Positions 6,869 through 16,700 of a DNA stretch of 64,000 bases are shown here, piece after piece. A model generated the notes under the pieces. It was not told the origin of the DNA, searched no databases, and saw only the letters and a program-made list of their open reading frames with translations. A program made the position numbers and the translations under genes. Location: positions 21,596 through 85,595 of the forward strand of contig JAZUBU010000022.1 in assembly GCA_045638645.1 (NCBI GenBank), in the 5' to 3' direction. The DNA comes from JAGCJX01 sp045638645. Its GTDB lineage: Bacteria; Bacteroidota; Bacteroidia; Bacteroidales; UBA932. The number at the start of each line of letters is the position of its first letter. Positions within the stretch are counted from its first letter, which is position 1.

Positions 6869-9388
6869 TCAACCGCATTTTCCGTGGCCGCAGTCTTGGC
6901 AAATCAAGCAACCCTCTTGGTAGATGAGGTTGGATGAGTCACATTTGACGCATTTTTGGCCGGATTCATCGCGGGTTCCGTTGGGGATGTATTGTTTCAA
7001 GGCGCGTTCTACCCCGTTTTTCCAAGAGTTGATGCTGGCGTTGTCCAGATCCAATCCTTTGATGATGTTGAGGATGTCGATGATCGGAACGTTGTGGCGC
7101 ATGACGCCGGAAATGAATTTTGCGTAGTTCCAGAACTCTTTATCAAACATGTGGGAGATACCACCGGACACACCCGGATAACCGTAGCAGTCTTTGTAGT
7201 GGAAGTCGTAACGGGTTACTCCTTTTTCATCTTTTTCTTTTACAATCCAACCTTTGACGATGGATTTGGGGATGGAACGGGTATCTTCGTCCAACAGACC
7301 GGTGAAGATCTCGTAGGGTTTGCCGTTGAGTTTTCCCACCAGGGCGATCCATTGTTGGGAACCGTTCTTGAAGCGGATCACGTCAGCTTCCAATGATTTC
7401 GGACGTTTTTTGGGTTTGATGATGTTTTCACCACCTTCTTTGGAGGATACCAGCACACCGGTGCGGGATCCATCACGGTAAACGGTGATCCCTTTGCAGC
7501 CACATTCCCAAGCGGTGCGATACACCTCTGCGACCATGTCTTCGCTGATGTCGCGCGGCAGGTTGACGGTTACGCTGATGGAGTGGTCCACCCATTTTTG
7601 CATTTGACCTTGCATCTTTACTTTGGCAACCCAGTCGATGTCGTTGGAGGTTGCTTTGTGGTAGGGGGATTTGGCTACCAAGGCTTGGATTTGTTCTTCG
7701 TTCCAGGTCTTGACTTCTTCCGGGTTGTAACCGGCAACCTTGCACCAGGTCAAGAAGTGGTGGTGGAATACAAAATATTCTTCGAAGCAGTCGCCGTTTT
7801 CGTCTTTGAATGCGATGACTGCATTGCGGTCGTTGGGGTTGACTTTTCTTCTGCGTTTGTAGAACGGCAAGAAGACCGGTTCGATACCGGAGGTGGTTTG
7901 GGTCATCAAGCTGGTGGTTCCGGTCGGAGCGATGGTCAGCATGGAGATGTTACGACGTCCTTTTTCTACCATTTCTGCATACAACGCCGGGTCACATTCG
8001 CGAATGCGGCTGATCATCGGGTTGTTTTCTTCGCGTTTGCTGTCGTAGATCGGGAATGCTCCACGCTCACCTGCCATGATGACAGAAGAACGGTAAGCTG
8101 CTACAGCCAATGTTTGTTGCACTTCCACAGCGATGGCAATGGCCTCATCGGAGCCATAGGTGTAGCCCAATGCGGCCAGCATGTCTCCCTCACCGGTAAT
8201 GCCCAAACCGGTACGGCGTCCACCCAAGGATTTTTTCTTGATCTTTTCCCACAATTCCACTTCGGTGCGTTTTACGTCTTCGCTTTCCGGGTCGGATTGT
8301 ACTTTGTTCAAGATGGCCTCGATTTTTTCCATTTCAAGGTCAATCAAGTCGTCCATCAGGCGCATGGCTTTGATGACGTGTTGCTTGAACAATTCGTAGT
8401 TGAATTTGGCTTCCGGAGTGAACGGATTTTCAACGTACGAATAGAGGTTCATTGCAATCAGACGGCAAGAGTCGTACGGACACAAAGGAATTTCTCCGCA
8501 CGGGTTGGTGCTGACGGTCCGGTAGCCCAGGTCTGCGTAGCAATCCGGAACGGATTCGCGCAGGATGGTGTCCCAGAACAACACACCCGGTTCGGCCGAC
8601 TTCCAGGCATTGTGGATGATCTTTTTCCACAAGGCGGTTGCGTTGATTTCTTTGGTGTATTTCGGTTCGTTCGAATACACCGGGTATTGTTGGATATACG
8701 GTTCGCCGTTCAAGGCACAGCGCATGAAGTCGTCATCCACTTTGACAGAAACATTGGCACCAGTGACCTTTCCTTTTTCCATCTTGGCATCAATGAAGGC
8801 CTCGGAATCGGGGTGTTTGATGGATACAGACAACATCAAGGCACCACGACGGCCGTCTTGAGCCACCTCGCGGGTTGAGTTGGAGTAACGTTCCATAAAG
8901 GGCACGATCCCGGTTGACGTCAAGGCACTGTTGAGCACCGGACTGCCGGTCGGACGGATGTGGGATAAGTCGTGACCTACCCCTCCGCGGCGTTTCATCA
9001 ACTGTACTTGTTCTTCGTCGATCTTCAGGATACCTCCGTAAGAATCTGCAGGCTTGTCGTGGCCGATGACAAAACAGTTCGACAACGATGCCACTTGGTT
9101 TTCGTTGCCAATACCGCACATCGGACCGCCTTGCGGAATGACGTACTTGAAGTCTTTGAGCAAATTGTAGATTTCGTCTGCACTCATGGGATTCGGGTAG
9201 TTGGCCTCGATCCGAGCAAATTCATCTGCGAGTCGGTGGTGCATGTCTTCCGGAGATGCCTCGTAAAGGTTCCCGAAAGAGTCTTTCATAGCATACTTGT
9301 TGATCCAGACAGAGGCGGCCAATTCGTCTCCGCGGAAATACTTCCGGCTGGCATCAAGGGCTTCTTCAAAGGAATAGGTTTTCTTCAT
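6869..9388 (-). CDS. nrdJ: Adenosylcobalamin-dependent ribonucleotide reductase (class II)
   Basis: Reduces ribonucleotides to deoxyribonucleotides with a B12-derived radical, so it does not depend on oxygen; 839 residues. Visible motifs: LSNCFVIG (active-site region), NPCGEIPLCPYDSCRL (the NPCGE radical-transfer loop) and PTGTTSLMTQTTSGIEP near the phosphate site. The C-terminus carries a CxxC-rich zinc-ribbon-like tail (CVKC...CLICQDC). I prefer MKKTYSF at 9388 over the longer frame at 9415, because it aligns with the family N-terminus. No cobalamin riboswitch is evident in the 96-bp gap upstream. Confidence 0.93.
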   Translation of the reverse strand: MKKTYSFEEALDASRKYFRGDELAASVWINKYAMKDSFGNLYEASPEDMHHRLADEFARIEANYPNPMSADEIYNLLKDFKYVIPQGGPMCGIGNENQVASLSNCFVIGHDKPADSYGGILKIDEEQVQLMKRRGGVGHDLSHIRPTGSPVLNSALTSTGIVPFMERYSNSTREVAQDGRRGALMLSVSIKHPDSEAFIDAKMEKGKVTGANVSVKVDDDFMRCALNGEPYIQQYPVYSNEPKYTKEINATALWKKIIHNAWKSAEPGVLFWDTILRESVPDCYADLGYRTVSTNPCGEIPLCPYDSCRLIAMNLYSYVENPFTPEAKFNYELFKQHVIKAMRLMDDLIDLEMEKIEAILNKVQSDPESEDVKRTEVELWEKIKKKSLGGRRTGLGITGEGDMLAALGYTYGSDEAIAIAVEVQQTLAVAAYRSSVIMAGERGAFPIYDSKREENNPMISRIRECDPALYAEMVEKGRRNISMLTIAPTGTTSLMTQTTSGIEPVFLPFYKRRRKVNPNDRNAVIAFKDENGDCFEEYFVFHHHFLTWCKVAGYNPEEVKTWNEEQIQALVAKSPYHKATSNDIDWVAKVKMQGQMQKWVDHSISVTVNLPRDISEDMVAEVYRTAWECGCKGITVYRDGSRTGVLVSSKEGGENIIKPKKRPKSLEADVIRFKNGSQQWIALVGKLNGKPYEIFTGLLDEDTRSIPKSIVKGWIVKEKDEKGVTRYDFHYKDCYGYPGVSGGISHMFDKEFWNYAKFISGVMRHNVPIIDILNIIKGLDLDNASINSWKNGVERALKQYIPNGTRDESGQKCVKCDSSNLIYQEGCLICQDCGHGKCG

Positions 9389-9484
9389 GATCTTTTTTGT
9401 GGAAATGGATTGCAAGGTAAGACAAAATCCATATCCAAAAAAATAAAATCAGAAGAAGTTATCAACATCAAAAAGAAGGGTTTG

Positions 9485-10462
9485 TCAGCAACCGCCACGG
9501 AGACGCTTCTCGACCATTTCCATCATGCGTTCCCGTAAAATTTCGTTCGGGATTTTCTCAAGAACGGCGTAGGCAAAGGCCAGTTGTTGGAGCAACTCGG
9601 CTTCTTTTTTCGGGATACCCCGCGAACGCAAGTAGAACAGTTCCTCCGGTTGGAGACGACCGATAGTGGCTCCGTGTGAGCACTTTACATCATCCGCATA
9701 GATCTCCAGTTGGGGATCGGTGTGGATGCGGGCTTGTTGGGAGAGCAGCAGGTTGTGGTTGGCCTGGAAGGCGTCGGTGCGTTGTGCATCCGGTACCACC
9801 GTAATCTTCCCTGAGAAGTGTCCAACGGCCTCGTCGTCCAAAATTCCTTTGAAAAGTTGGCTGCTTTGGCAGTCCGGGACGTGGTGGAAGAGACGCAGGT
9901 GGTTGGCGATCCGTTGTTGGCCATCAGCCAGGTAGAGGCCGCTCAAGTCGCAGTTGGCGTGTTCCCCTTGAAGGTTGACTTCGATGTTGTTCTCAATGGA
10001 GGCTCCGTGCAAGGAGAGGAAGACCATTTTGAGCTGGCTGCCGGCTGCCTGGTTCACCACAAAACGGGTCTTGTGGGTGGCTTCGTTGTGCTCGTGTTGC
10101 ATCACGATGATTTCCGCCTGGGCGTTGGCTTCCAATTGGATCGAAACGGTTTCCTGCGTTGAGACCGGACCTTGGGTAAAGGCGTGAGCACAGCAAAGCA
10201 GGCGGCCGAATGTGTTTTCTCCGAAGAACAACTCGTTGGTATAGGTGAGTTCGTTCGGTCCTTTATCGCTGCGGACAGCAATGACTTGCAGCAATTCTTC
10301 CATCACCTGGCCTTTTTGCAGGCGGAAGGAGAAGGACTTGCCGGTTTCTTGGACCAAACCGTCCACCAAAAACAGCTGGCGGCTGTTTTCCAGCGGGACC
10401 CGGCAGTTGAACCGGGGGCGGTTCGGGGTGCCGGAGGCTAAGGTGTAGAGGTCGTTCATCAT
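9485..10462 (-). CDS. sufD: Fe-S cluster assembly protein SufD
   Basis: Scaffold subunit of the SufBC2D complex; 325 residues, shorter than the ~400-450 of many SufD proteins, with the N-terminal part reduced. The conserved C-terminal beta-helix/SufBD core is visible: DDVKCSHGATIGRLQPEELFYLRSRGI near residues 250-280. It is the last gene of sufB-sufC-sufD; its ATG overlaps the sufC stop by 4 bases (ATGATGA). No sufS or sufE/U lies next to it, so the cysteine desulfurase must be encoded elsewhere. Confidence 0.93.
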   Translation of the reverse strand: MMNDLYTLASGTPNRPRFNCRVPLENSRQLFLVDGLVQETGKSFSFRLQKGQVMEELLQVIAVRSDKGPNELTYTNELFFGENTFGRLLCCAHAFTQGPVSTQETVSIQLEANAQAEIIVMQHEHNEATHKTRFVVNQAAGSQLKMVFLSLHGASIENNIEVNLQGEHANCDLSGLYLADGQQRIANHLRLFHHVPDCQSSQLFKGILDDEAVGHFSGKITVVPDAQRTDAFQANHNLLLSQQARIHTDPQLEIYADDVKCSHGATIGRLQPEELFYLRSRGIPKKEAELLQQLAFAYAVLEKIPNEILRERMMEMVEKRLRGGC

Positions 10463-11205
10463 AGTTCTTTGATCAGCCAGTCGTATCCACGTTGTTCAAC
10501 TTCCAATGCCAATTCTTTGCCGGCGGTCTTGATGATGCGGCCTTTGTACAGGATGTGTACCACGTCCGGGACAATGTAGTCCAGCAGACGCTGGTAGTGG
10601 GTGATGACCAAGGTGGCATTGTCGGGTCGTTTGAGCCGGTTCACACCGGTTGCTACGATGCGCAGGGCGTCCACGTCCAGACCACTGTCCGTTTCGTCCA
10701 GGATGGCCAGCTTGGGCTCCAACATGGCCATTTGGAAGATTTCGTTGCGTTTCTTTTCTCCACCGGAGAAGCCGACGTTCACCCCACGGGAGGAGAAAGC
10801 CGGGTCCATTTCCACGATTTCCATCTTCTGGCGCATCAGTTTCAGAAACTCAGCGGCTGTGATGGGAGGGAGTCCCTGGTATTTCCGGTGTTCGTTCAAC
10901 GCGGTTTTCATGAAGTTGACGTTGGTGACACCCGGGATTTCTGTCGGGTATTGGAAGCCCAGGAAGATGCCTCGCCAGGATCTTTCTTCGGGAGAGAGGG
11001 CCAGGAGGTCTTCGTCCTGGAAGCGTACTTCGCCGGAGGTAACCGTGAAGGTGTCCTTGCCTGCGAGGACTGCGGACAAAGTGCTTTTGCCCGATCCGTT
11101 CGGGCCCATGATGGCGTGAACTTCACCGGGGCGTACGGTCAAGTTGATTCCTTTCAGGATTTCCTTATCGCCTATTGATGCATGCAGGTCGTTGATTCGT
11201 AACAT
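10459..11205 (-). CDS. sufC: Fe-S cluster assembly ATPase SufC
   Basis: ABC-type ATPase of the SufBC2D scaffold complex; 248 residues. Walker A is GPNGSGKSTL at about 35-44, the signature motif is FSGGEKKRNEI, and Walker B is LAILDETDSGLDVDAL, with the SufC-typical DETDSGLD in place of the usual DEP. It lies between sufB (10-bp gap) and sufD (4-base overlap), so the three are one transcript. Confidence 0.97.
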   Translation of the reverse strand: MLRINDLHASIGDKEILKGINLTVRPGEVHAIMGPNGSGKSTLSAVLAGKDTFTVTSGEVRFQDEDLLALSPEERSWRGIFLGFQYPTEIPGVTNVNFMKTALNEHRKYQGLPPITAAEFLKLMRQKMEIVEMDPAFSSRGVNVGFSGGEKKRNEIFQMAMLEPKLAILDETDSGLDVDALRIVATGVNRLKRPDNATLVITHYQRLLDYIVPDVVHILYKGRIIKTAGKELALEVEQRGYDWLIKEL

Positions 11206-11215
11206 AATGTATGGT

Positions 11216-12652
11216 CTATCCTACACTTCCTTCGAGGGAAACTTGCAGGAGCTTTTGTGCTTCGACGGCAAATTCCATCGGAAGCTGGTTGATGACTTCT
11301 TTTGCGTAGCCGTTGACAATGAGTCCGACGGCATTTTCTTCGGAGATGCCCCGTTGCCGGCAATAGAACAGTTGTTCGTCACTGATTTTGGAGGTGGTTG
11401 CCTCGTGTTCAATGATGGCAGAGGGATTGTCGCTCTGGATGAACGGGAAGGTGTGTGCTCCGCAGCGGTCGCCCAACAGCAGGGAGTCGCATTGGGAATA
11501 GTTGCGGGCATTTTCTGCGTTCTTGGAAACACGGACCAGGCCGCGGTAGCTGTTTTCGCTGCGTCCGGCAGAGATTCCTTTGCTGATGATGCGGCTCCTG
11601 GTGTTCTTGCCCAAGTGGATCATCTTGGTTCCGGTATCGGCCTGTTGGTGGTGGTTGGTCACGGCGACCGAGTAGAATTCGGAAACGGAGTTGTCCCCAC
11701 GCAGGATGGTGCTCGGGTATTTCCAGGTAATTGCCGATCCGGTTTCTACTTGTGTCCAGAACAGGCGGCTGTTGTTGCCTTTGCAGATACCGCGTTTGGT
11801 GACAAAATTGAAAATACCGCCCCGGCCTTCGCTATCACCCGGGTACCAGTTCTGAACGGTGGAATATTTTACTTCGGCATCGGCCAGGACCACAATCTCG
11901 ACCACGGCTGCGTGCAATTGGTTTTCGTCGCGTTGGGGAGCGGTACAGCCTTCCAGGTAGCTGACGTAAGAACCTTCGTCGGCTACGATCAGGGTCCGTT
12001 CAAATTGGCCGGTGCCCTTGGCGTTGATGCGGAAGTAGCTGGATAGCTCCATCGGACAGCGTACTCCTTTCGGGATGTAGCAGAAAGATCCGTCGCTGAA
12101 AACTGCGGAGTTCAAAGCAGAAAAGAAATTGTCTCCGACCGGAACGACCGAAGCCAAATATTTGCGGACCAGTTCCGGATAATCGCGGACCGCTTCGGAG
12201 AAAGAACAAAAAATGATGCCTTTCTCGGCCAGGGATTCCCGGAAGGTAGTTTTTACAGAAACAGAGTCGAATACCGCGTCAACGGCCATGCCGGAAAGGG
12301 CTTTGCGTTCGTCCAGGGGGATGCCCAGTTTGTCGAACGTTTTCATCAGTTCTGGATCGATTTCGCCTTCGGTCTTCGGTTGTTTGGGGGCAGCGAAGTA
12401 GATGATGTCCTGGTAGTCGATTTCGGGAATGCGCAAATGGGCCCAATTGGGCATTTTCATTTTCTGCCATTTGCGGAAGGCTTCCAGACGAAACTCGAGC
12501 AACCAGGCCGGCTCTTGCTTACGTTCGGAGATCATCCGCACAATCTCCTCGTTCAATCCTTTGGGGAAGAACTCTTGGGAGACTTGTGTTTCAAAGCCGT
12601 GCCGGTATTCGCTGTTGGTAATATCGTGTAGTAATTCGTTTGCAGGGTTCAT
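11216..12652 (-). CDS. sufB: Fe-S cluster assembly protein SufB
   Basis: Core scaffold on which nascent Fe-S clusters are built; 478 residues, the normal length. Family segments include PNWAHLRIPEIDYQDIIYF, GVRCPMELSSYFRINA, EGCTAPQRDENQLHAAVVE and the C-terminal HEATTSKISDEQLFYCRQRG. It is the first gene of the suf operon and has its own -7 element in the divergent gap shared with the ThiL-like gene. Suf is the usual Fe-S assembly system in Bacteroidota. Confidence 0.97.
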   Translation of the reverse strand: MNPANELLHDITNSEYRHGFETQVSQEFFPKGLNEEIVRMISERKQEPAWLLEFRLEAFRKWQKMKMPNWAHLRIPEIDYQDIIYFAAPKQPKTEGEIDPELMKTFDKLGIPLDERKALSGMAVDAVFDSVSVKTTFRESLAEKGIIFCSFSEAVRDYPELVRKYLASVVPVGDNFFSALNSAVFSDGSFCYIPKGVRCPMELSSYFRINAKGTGQFERTLIVADEGSYVSYLEGCTAPQRDENQLHAAVVEIVVLADAEVKYSTVQNWYPGDSEGRGGIFNFVTKRGICKGNNSRLFWTQVETGSAITWKYPSTILRGDNSVSEFYSVAVTNHHQQADTGTKMIHLGKNTRSRIISKGISAGRSENSYRGLVRVSKNAENARNYSQCDSLLLGDRCGAHTFPFIQSDNPSAIIEHEATTSKISDEQLFYCRQRGISEENAVGLIVNGYAKEVINQLPMEFAVEAQKLLQVSLEGSVG

Positions 12653-12670
12653 AATTCAAATATAAACGCA

Positions 12671-12698
12671 CAAATTTACATTAAATTTACTAATTTTG
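12671..12698. promoter_or_regulatory. Back-to-back -7 elements of sufB and the ThiL-like gene
   Basis: TAAATTTG on the minus strand (12671-12678) faces sufB and TAATTTTG on the plus strand (12691-12698) faces the ThiL-like gene. The two are only 12 bp apart in a 54-bp gap, so the polymerase footprints overlap and the promoters probably compete. Confidence 0.6.
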
Positions 12699-12706
12699 TA
12701 AAAAAT

Positions 12707-13702
12707 ATGATAATGAGTACACAAATTTCTGAGATCGGACGCTCTGCAACCCTGGAGCGACTTTTTGTAACCACTGCCTATAAAAACGAAACCAGTTGGA
12801 TCCAGCCGGCCCGTGGCGTTTCTTCGCAGGCGCACCGTTTCTACATGGAGGGTGTGGATTTTGACTTGACTTACACACCGTTGCGCCACTTGGGCTACAA
12901 GCTGGTATTGGGCGTATTGGGCGAGTTGTATGCGAAATCGTTGCAGCCCGAACGGGTTTCGGTCCTGTTGGCTCTGTCCAACCGCTTTGCCTACGAGCAC
13001 GTGGAAACCTTGTGGCAGGGTATGGTGGCAGCCATGACGGAGCATAAAATCGCTTCCGTAGGGTTGGAACTGTTGCCGTCGGTCAACGGTCTTTGTGTCA
13101 GTATGACGGCTACGGGTGTGCAGAAACGCATTGTTCTGGAGCGCCGCATGCCCATGCAGTCCAAGGATTTGGTGGTGTTGTCGGGCCACCTGGGTTCGGC
13201 TTATATGGGGTTGCATGTTCTGGAACGTGAGAAGGTTGCCTTCGAAGCGGCCGGTGCCCAGAAGCAGCCCGATCTGACCGCCTACAAGGGAGTGTTGGCA
13301 GACTACCTCAGTCCCGAAATCAAGGTGGATTTGTTGTCCCGTCTGATCAAACAGGGGATCGTGCCATCTGCGGGGGAATTCATTACCCGCGGGCTGGCTT
13401 ATTCTGCCCTGGAATTACAAAAAAAATCAGGCTTGGGTGTAAAAATTTACATCAATCGGATACCGATCTCTGCCCAGACGTTCCAGGTGTGTGAGGAATT
13501 GGATATCGATGCGGTAACGGCAGCCATGAACGGGGGCGATGACTACAAGTTCCTGTTTGTGATTCCGAACGGCCAATACGACATCTTGCACAAGGAGTTC
13601 CCGGATTTGGAAGTGGTGGGACACATGGCCCAACCCGAAGTCGGGGCCGTGCTGGTCACCCCCGAAAGTGTGGAGATTCCCATCCAGGCCCCGAACTATT
13701 AG
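12707..13702 (+). CDS. ThiL-like protein (thiamine-monophosphate kinase fold) lacking most catalytic Asp
   Basis: 331 residues that follow the Bacteroidales ThiL layout: VDFDLTYTPLRHLGYK (about 50-65), LGSAYMGLHVLEREK (152-166) and NGGDDYKFLF (265-274) are close to ThiL. The magnesium/ATP aspartate motifs are gone, though. The GDDAAV site is absent before residue 40, NFSDIYAM is replaced by GVLGELYAK, GGDT by VGLE, GDLG by GHLG, and DISDGL by FITRGLA. Only the last motif, GGDD, keeps its acids. It is therefore probably not an active kinase. It may be a regulatory paralogue, an enzyme with another chemistry, or a decaying gene; the frame is intact and looks maintained. ATG 12713 is an alternative start. 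Confidence 0.75.
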   Translation: MIMSTQISEIGRSATLERLFVTTAYKNETSWIQPARGVSSQAHRFYMEGVDFDLTYTPLRHLGYKLVLGVLGELYAKSLQPERVSVLLALSNRFAYEHVETLWQGMVAAMTEHKIASVGLELLPSVNGLCVSMTATGVQKRIVLERRMPMQSKDLVVLSGHLGSAYMGLHVLEREKVAFEAAGAQKQPDLTAYKGVLADYLSPEIKVDLLSRLIKQGIVPSAGEFITRGLAYSALELQKKSGLGVKIYINRIPISAQTFQVCEELDIDAVTAAMNGGDDYKFLFVIPNGQYDILHKEFPDLEVVGHMAQPEVGAVLVTPESVEIPIQAPNY

Positions 13703-13720
13703 GCGGCATCGGTCAGTCGT

Positions 13721-16700
13721 CTATTGGAAGCTGACCTTGTGACGTATTCTATAGGGCAGGTTCTCTGCTTCCAGGAAGTCCAGCAGTTCCACGGTGGGTG
13801 TGATGCGGAATTTCCGGGAAACAAATTCAACCGCCAGATCGTTTTGCCGGTCCGTGACGTACAACGTCAAGGCTGATTTTCCTTTGCTCTTGCGCAGCAT
13901 TTTGGTCAACCGTTTCCGGAAATCCGGGTTGATGTGTTCCACCGGCAGTTTGATCAGGACTTCTTTGATGAATGCTTCTTTGGTGTTGTTCAACAAGCAC
14001 ATGGCATCGATTTGCATCCGGCATCCGGAGGCATCTTCGTCCTTGTTCTGCAGGAAGACGGCTTTGATCAGCAGCATCGTGCCCTCTTGCAGGAAGGGCA
14101 GGAACCGTTCGTATGTTTTTCCGAAGAATCCCATTTCCATACTACCGGAAAAATCTTCCAGCGTGATGGATCCGAACGGCCGGTTGGTCTTGGTCAGCCC
14201 TTGGCGGTACGCACTGACCATCCCTCCGAAAACATATTCTTTTTTATGGAAATTGCTGTCGCCTTCGGCTTCTTTGCGGACATCGGCCATTTCGGCCACC
14301 GTGATGGACGTGAAATGCTCCAGTTCGAAGCGGAGTTCATCCAGCGGGTGGGCGGACAGGTACATGCCGACGAGTTCTTTTTCCCGGCGCAGACTTTCCA
14401 TGCGGTCGATCTGGGGCAGGGAGGGCAGCGGCGGTTGGGCGATTTCAATCGAATCCACTCCCCCGAAGAGGGAGTTTGCCATTGAGTCAATGTTCCGTTG
14501 GTAGGAGGCAGCGTAGCGGGACAATACCTCGGCGAAGACTTCGTTGCCGCAAGGGGCAAACAACGTTCCCCGGTTGACACCTTCAAAGGAATCAAATGCT
14601 CCTGCGGCCGCCAGGTTTTCCCACATTTTCCGACCCAGGATGGAAGAGGGAACACGTTCGGCCAGGTCGTAGAGGCTACGGAAGGGCCCGTTGGTTTCCC
14701 GTTCCTGAATGATGGACTGGATGATGGCGGCTCCCACCCCTTTGATGCCTCCCAGTCCGAAGCGGATCTTGCCGTCCTTGTTCACGGTAAAGTTGGTGAA
14801 ACTTTCGTTGATGTCCGGTCCCAGTACGTCCAGGTGTTGGCGGCGGCAATCGGACATGAACTTCGTGAGTTCCTCCATGTTGTTGAGGTTCTTGCTCAAG
14901 GTGGCAGCCATGAATTCAGCCGGGTAGTGGGCTTTCAGGTAGCCGGTCTGGTAGCCGACCCAGGCGTAGCAGGTCGCATGGGACTTGTTGAAGGCGTATT
15001 GGGCAAAGGCTTTCCAGTCGTTCCAGATCTTGTCCAGAATGGGTTCGGGGTGGCCATTCTGAATACCTCCTTCGAAAAATTTCTCGCGCAACTCTGCCAT
15101 TACGGAGAGCTGTTTCTTACCCATGGCCTTCCGCAGTTTGTCTGCCTGTCCTTTGGTGAAGCCTGCCAATTTTTGGGACAGCAACATCACTTGCTCTTGG
15201 TAAACAGTGACCCCGTAGGTGTCGTGGAGGTATTCCTCCATGTCGGGCAAGTCGTATTCAATGGCTTTTGTCCCGTGTTTCCGGGCGACAAAGTCGGGGA
15301 TGTAGTCCATCGGGCCCGGCCGGTAGAGGGCATTCATGGCAATCAGGTCCTCAAAACGGGAGGGCTGTAATTCGCGCAGCCATTTTTGCATGCCGTCCGA
15401 TTCGAACTGGAAGATGGCAACGGTATCGCCACGTCCAAAGAGTTCGTAGGTCTTGGCGTCGTCCAGGGGAATGTGGTCAATGTCCACCTGGATTCCGCGC
15501 GATTGTCGGATGTTGGCCAGAGCCTCTTTGATGATGGAGAGGGTACGGAGCCCGAGGAAGTCCATCTTCAGCAGACCGACGGATTCAATCAGGCTACCTT
15601 CGTATTGGGAGACCAGGATATCGGCACCGGAGTCCTTGTCCTTGGCCGTACTGATGGGAATGTAGTTGGTCAAGTCTTCGCGACCGATGATCAAGGCACA
15701 GGCGTGAACCCCTGTGTTACGGACATTGCCTTCCAGCTTTTCTGCGTAGATGAGGGTGTCCCGGGCATTGGCATCCTCGGAGTTCATGGCGTCGATGAAT
15801 TCCGGCACGTGTTTGACACAGAGGCCAATGGTCGGGTTGACATCTTTTTTCTCTTTCTTCTTGATCTTTTTGGTCGGGTCGTTCGGGTCTTCGACTTCTA
15901 CCTCTTTTTCGATGGTGATGGCTTTGGGAACCGCTTTGGCCAGTTTGTCTGCGGTCTGCAAGGGGAGGTTCTGGATGCGGGCCACATCGCGGATCACACT
16001 CTTGGTTCCCATCGTGCCGAAGGTGACTACGTGGGAAATGTGGTCTTTTCCGTATTTGTCTTCTACGTATTTGAAGACCTTGTACCGGCCGTCGTCGTCA
16101 AAGTCCACGTCAATATCGGGCATGGAAATCCGGTCAGGATTCAGAAAGCGCTCGAACAGCAGGTCGTATTTGATGGGGTCAATATCGGTGATGGTCAGGC
16201 AGTAGGCTACGGCCGATCCTGCCGCAGAACCCCGTCCGGGACCCACCGAAACGCCCATCTTGCGGGCGGCAATGATGAAGTCCTGAACGATGAGAAAGTA
16301 ATCCGGGAAGCCCATCCGTTTGATGGTGGCCAGCTCGAAGTCCAGGCGTTCGGTGTGGACTTCTGTCAGTTCGCCGTACCGTTTCTTGGCTCCTTCGTAG
16401 GTCAAGTAGCGCAGGTAGTCATCGGAATCGGCAAATTCTTCCGGAATCTCAAAGTGGGGCATGATGGGCTTGGAGTCCAGGCTGTACACCTCAACTTTGT
16501 CGGCAATCTCCAGGGTATTGGTCAAGGTCTCCGGGTGGTCGGCAAAGAGCTCTGCCATCTCCTCGGGGCTCTTCAGGTATTCTTCCTGGGTGTACCGCAG
16601 CCGGTCCGGACTGTCGAACGGCTTGTTGGTAATCAGGCAGATAAGGCGGTCGTGTGCGGGACCGTCCGACTGTTGTACAAAGTGTACGTCGTTGGTGGCG

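Noticed and set aside
7583..8878. A 431-codon open frame antisense to nrdJ
   Set aside because: Antisense shadow of the ribonucleotide reductase gene, without any motif or promoter of its own.
9389..9484. Possible cobalamin riboswitch in front of nrdJ
   Set aside because: The gap is only 96 bp and no B12-box-like conserved segment is seen.
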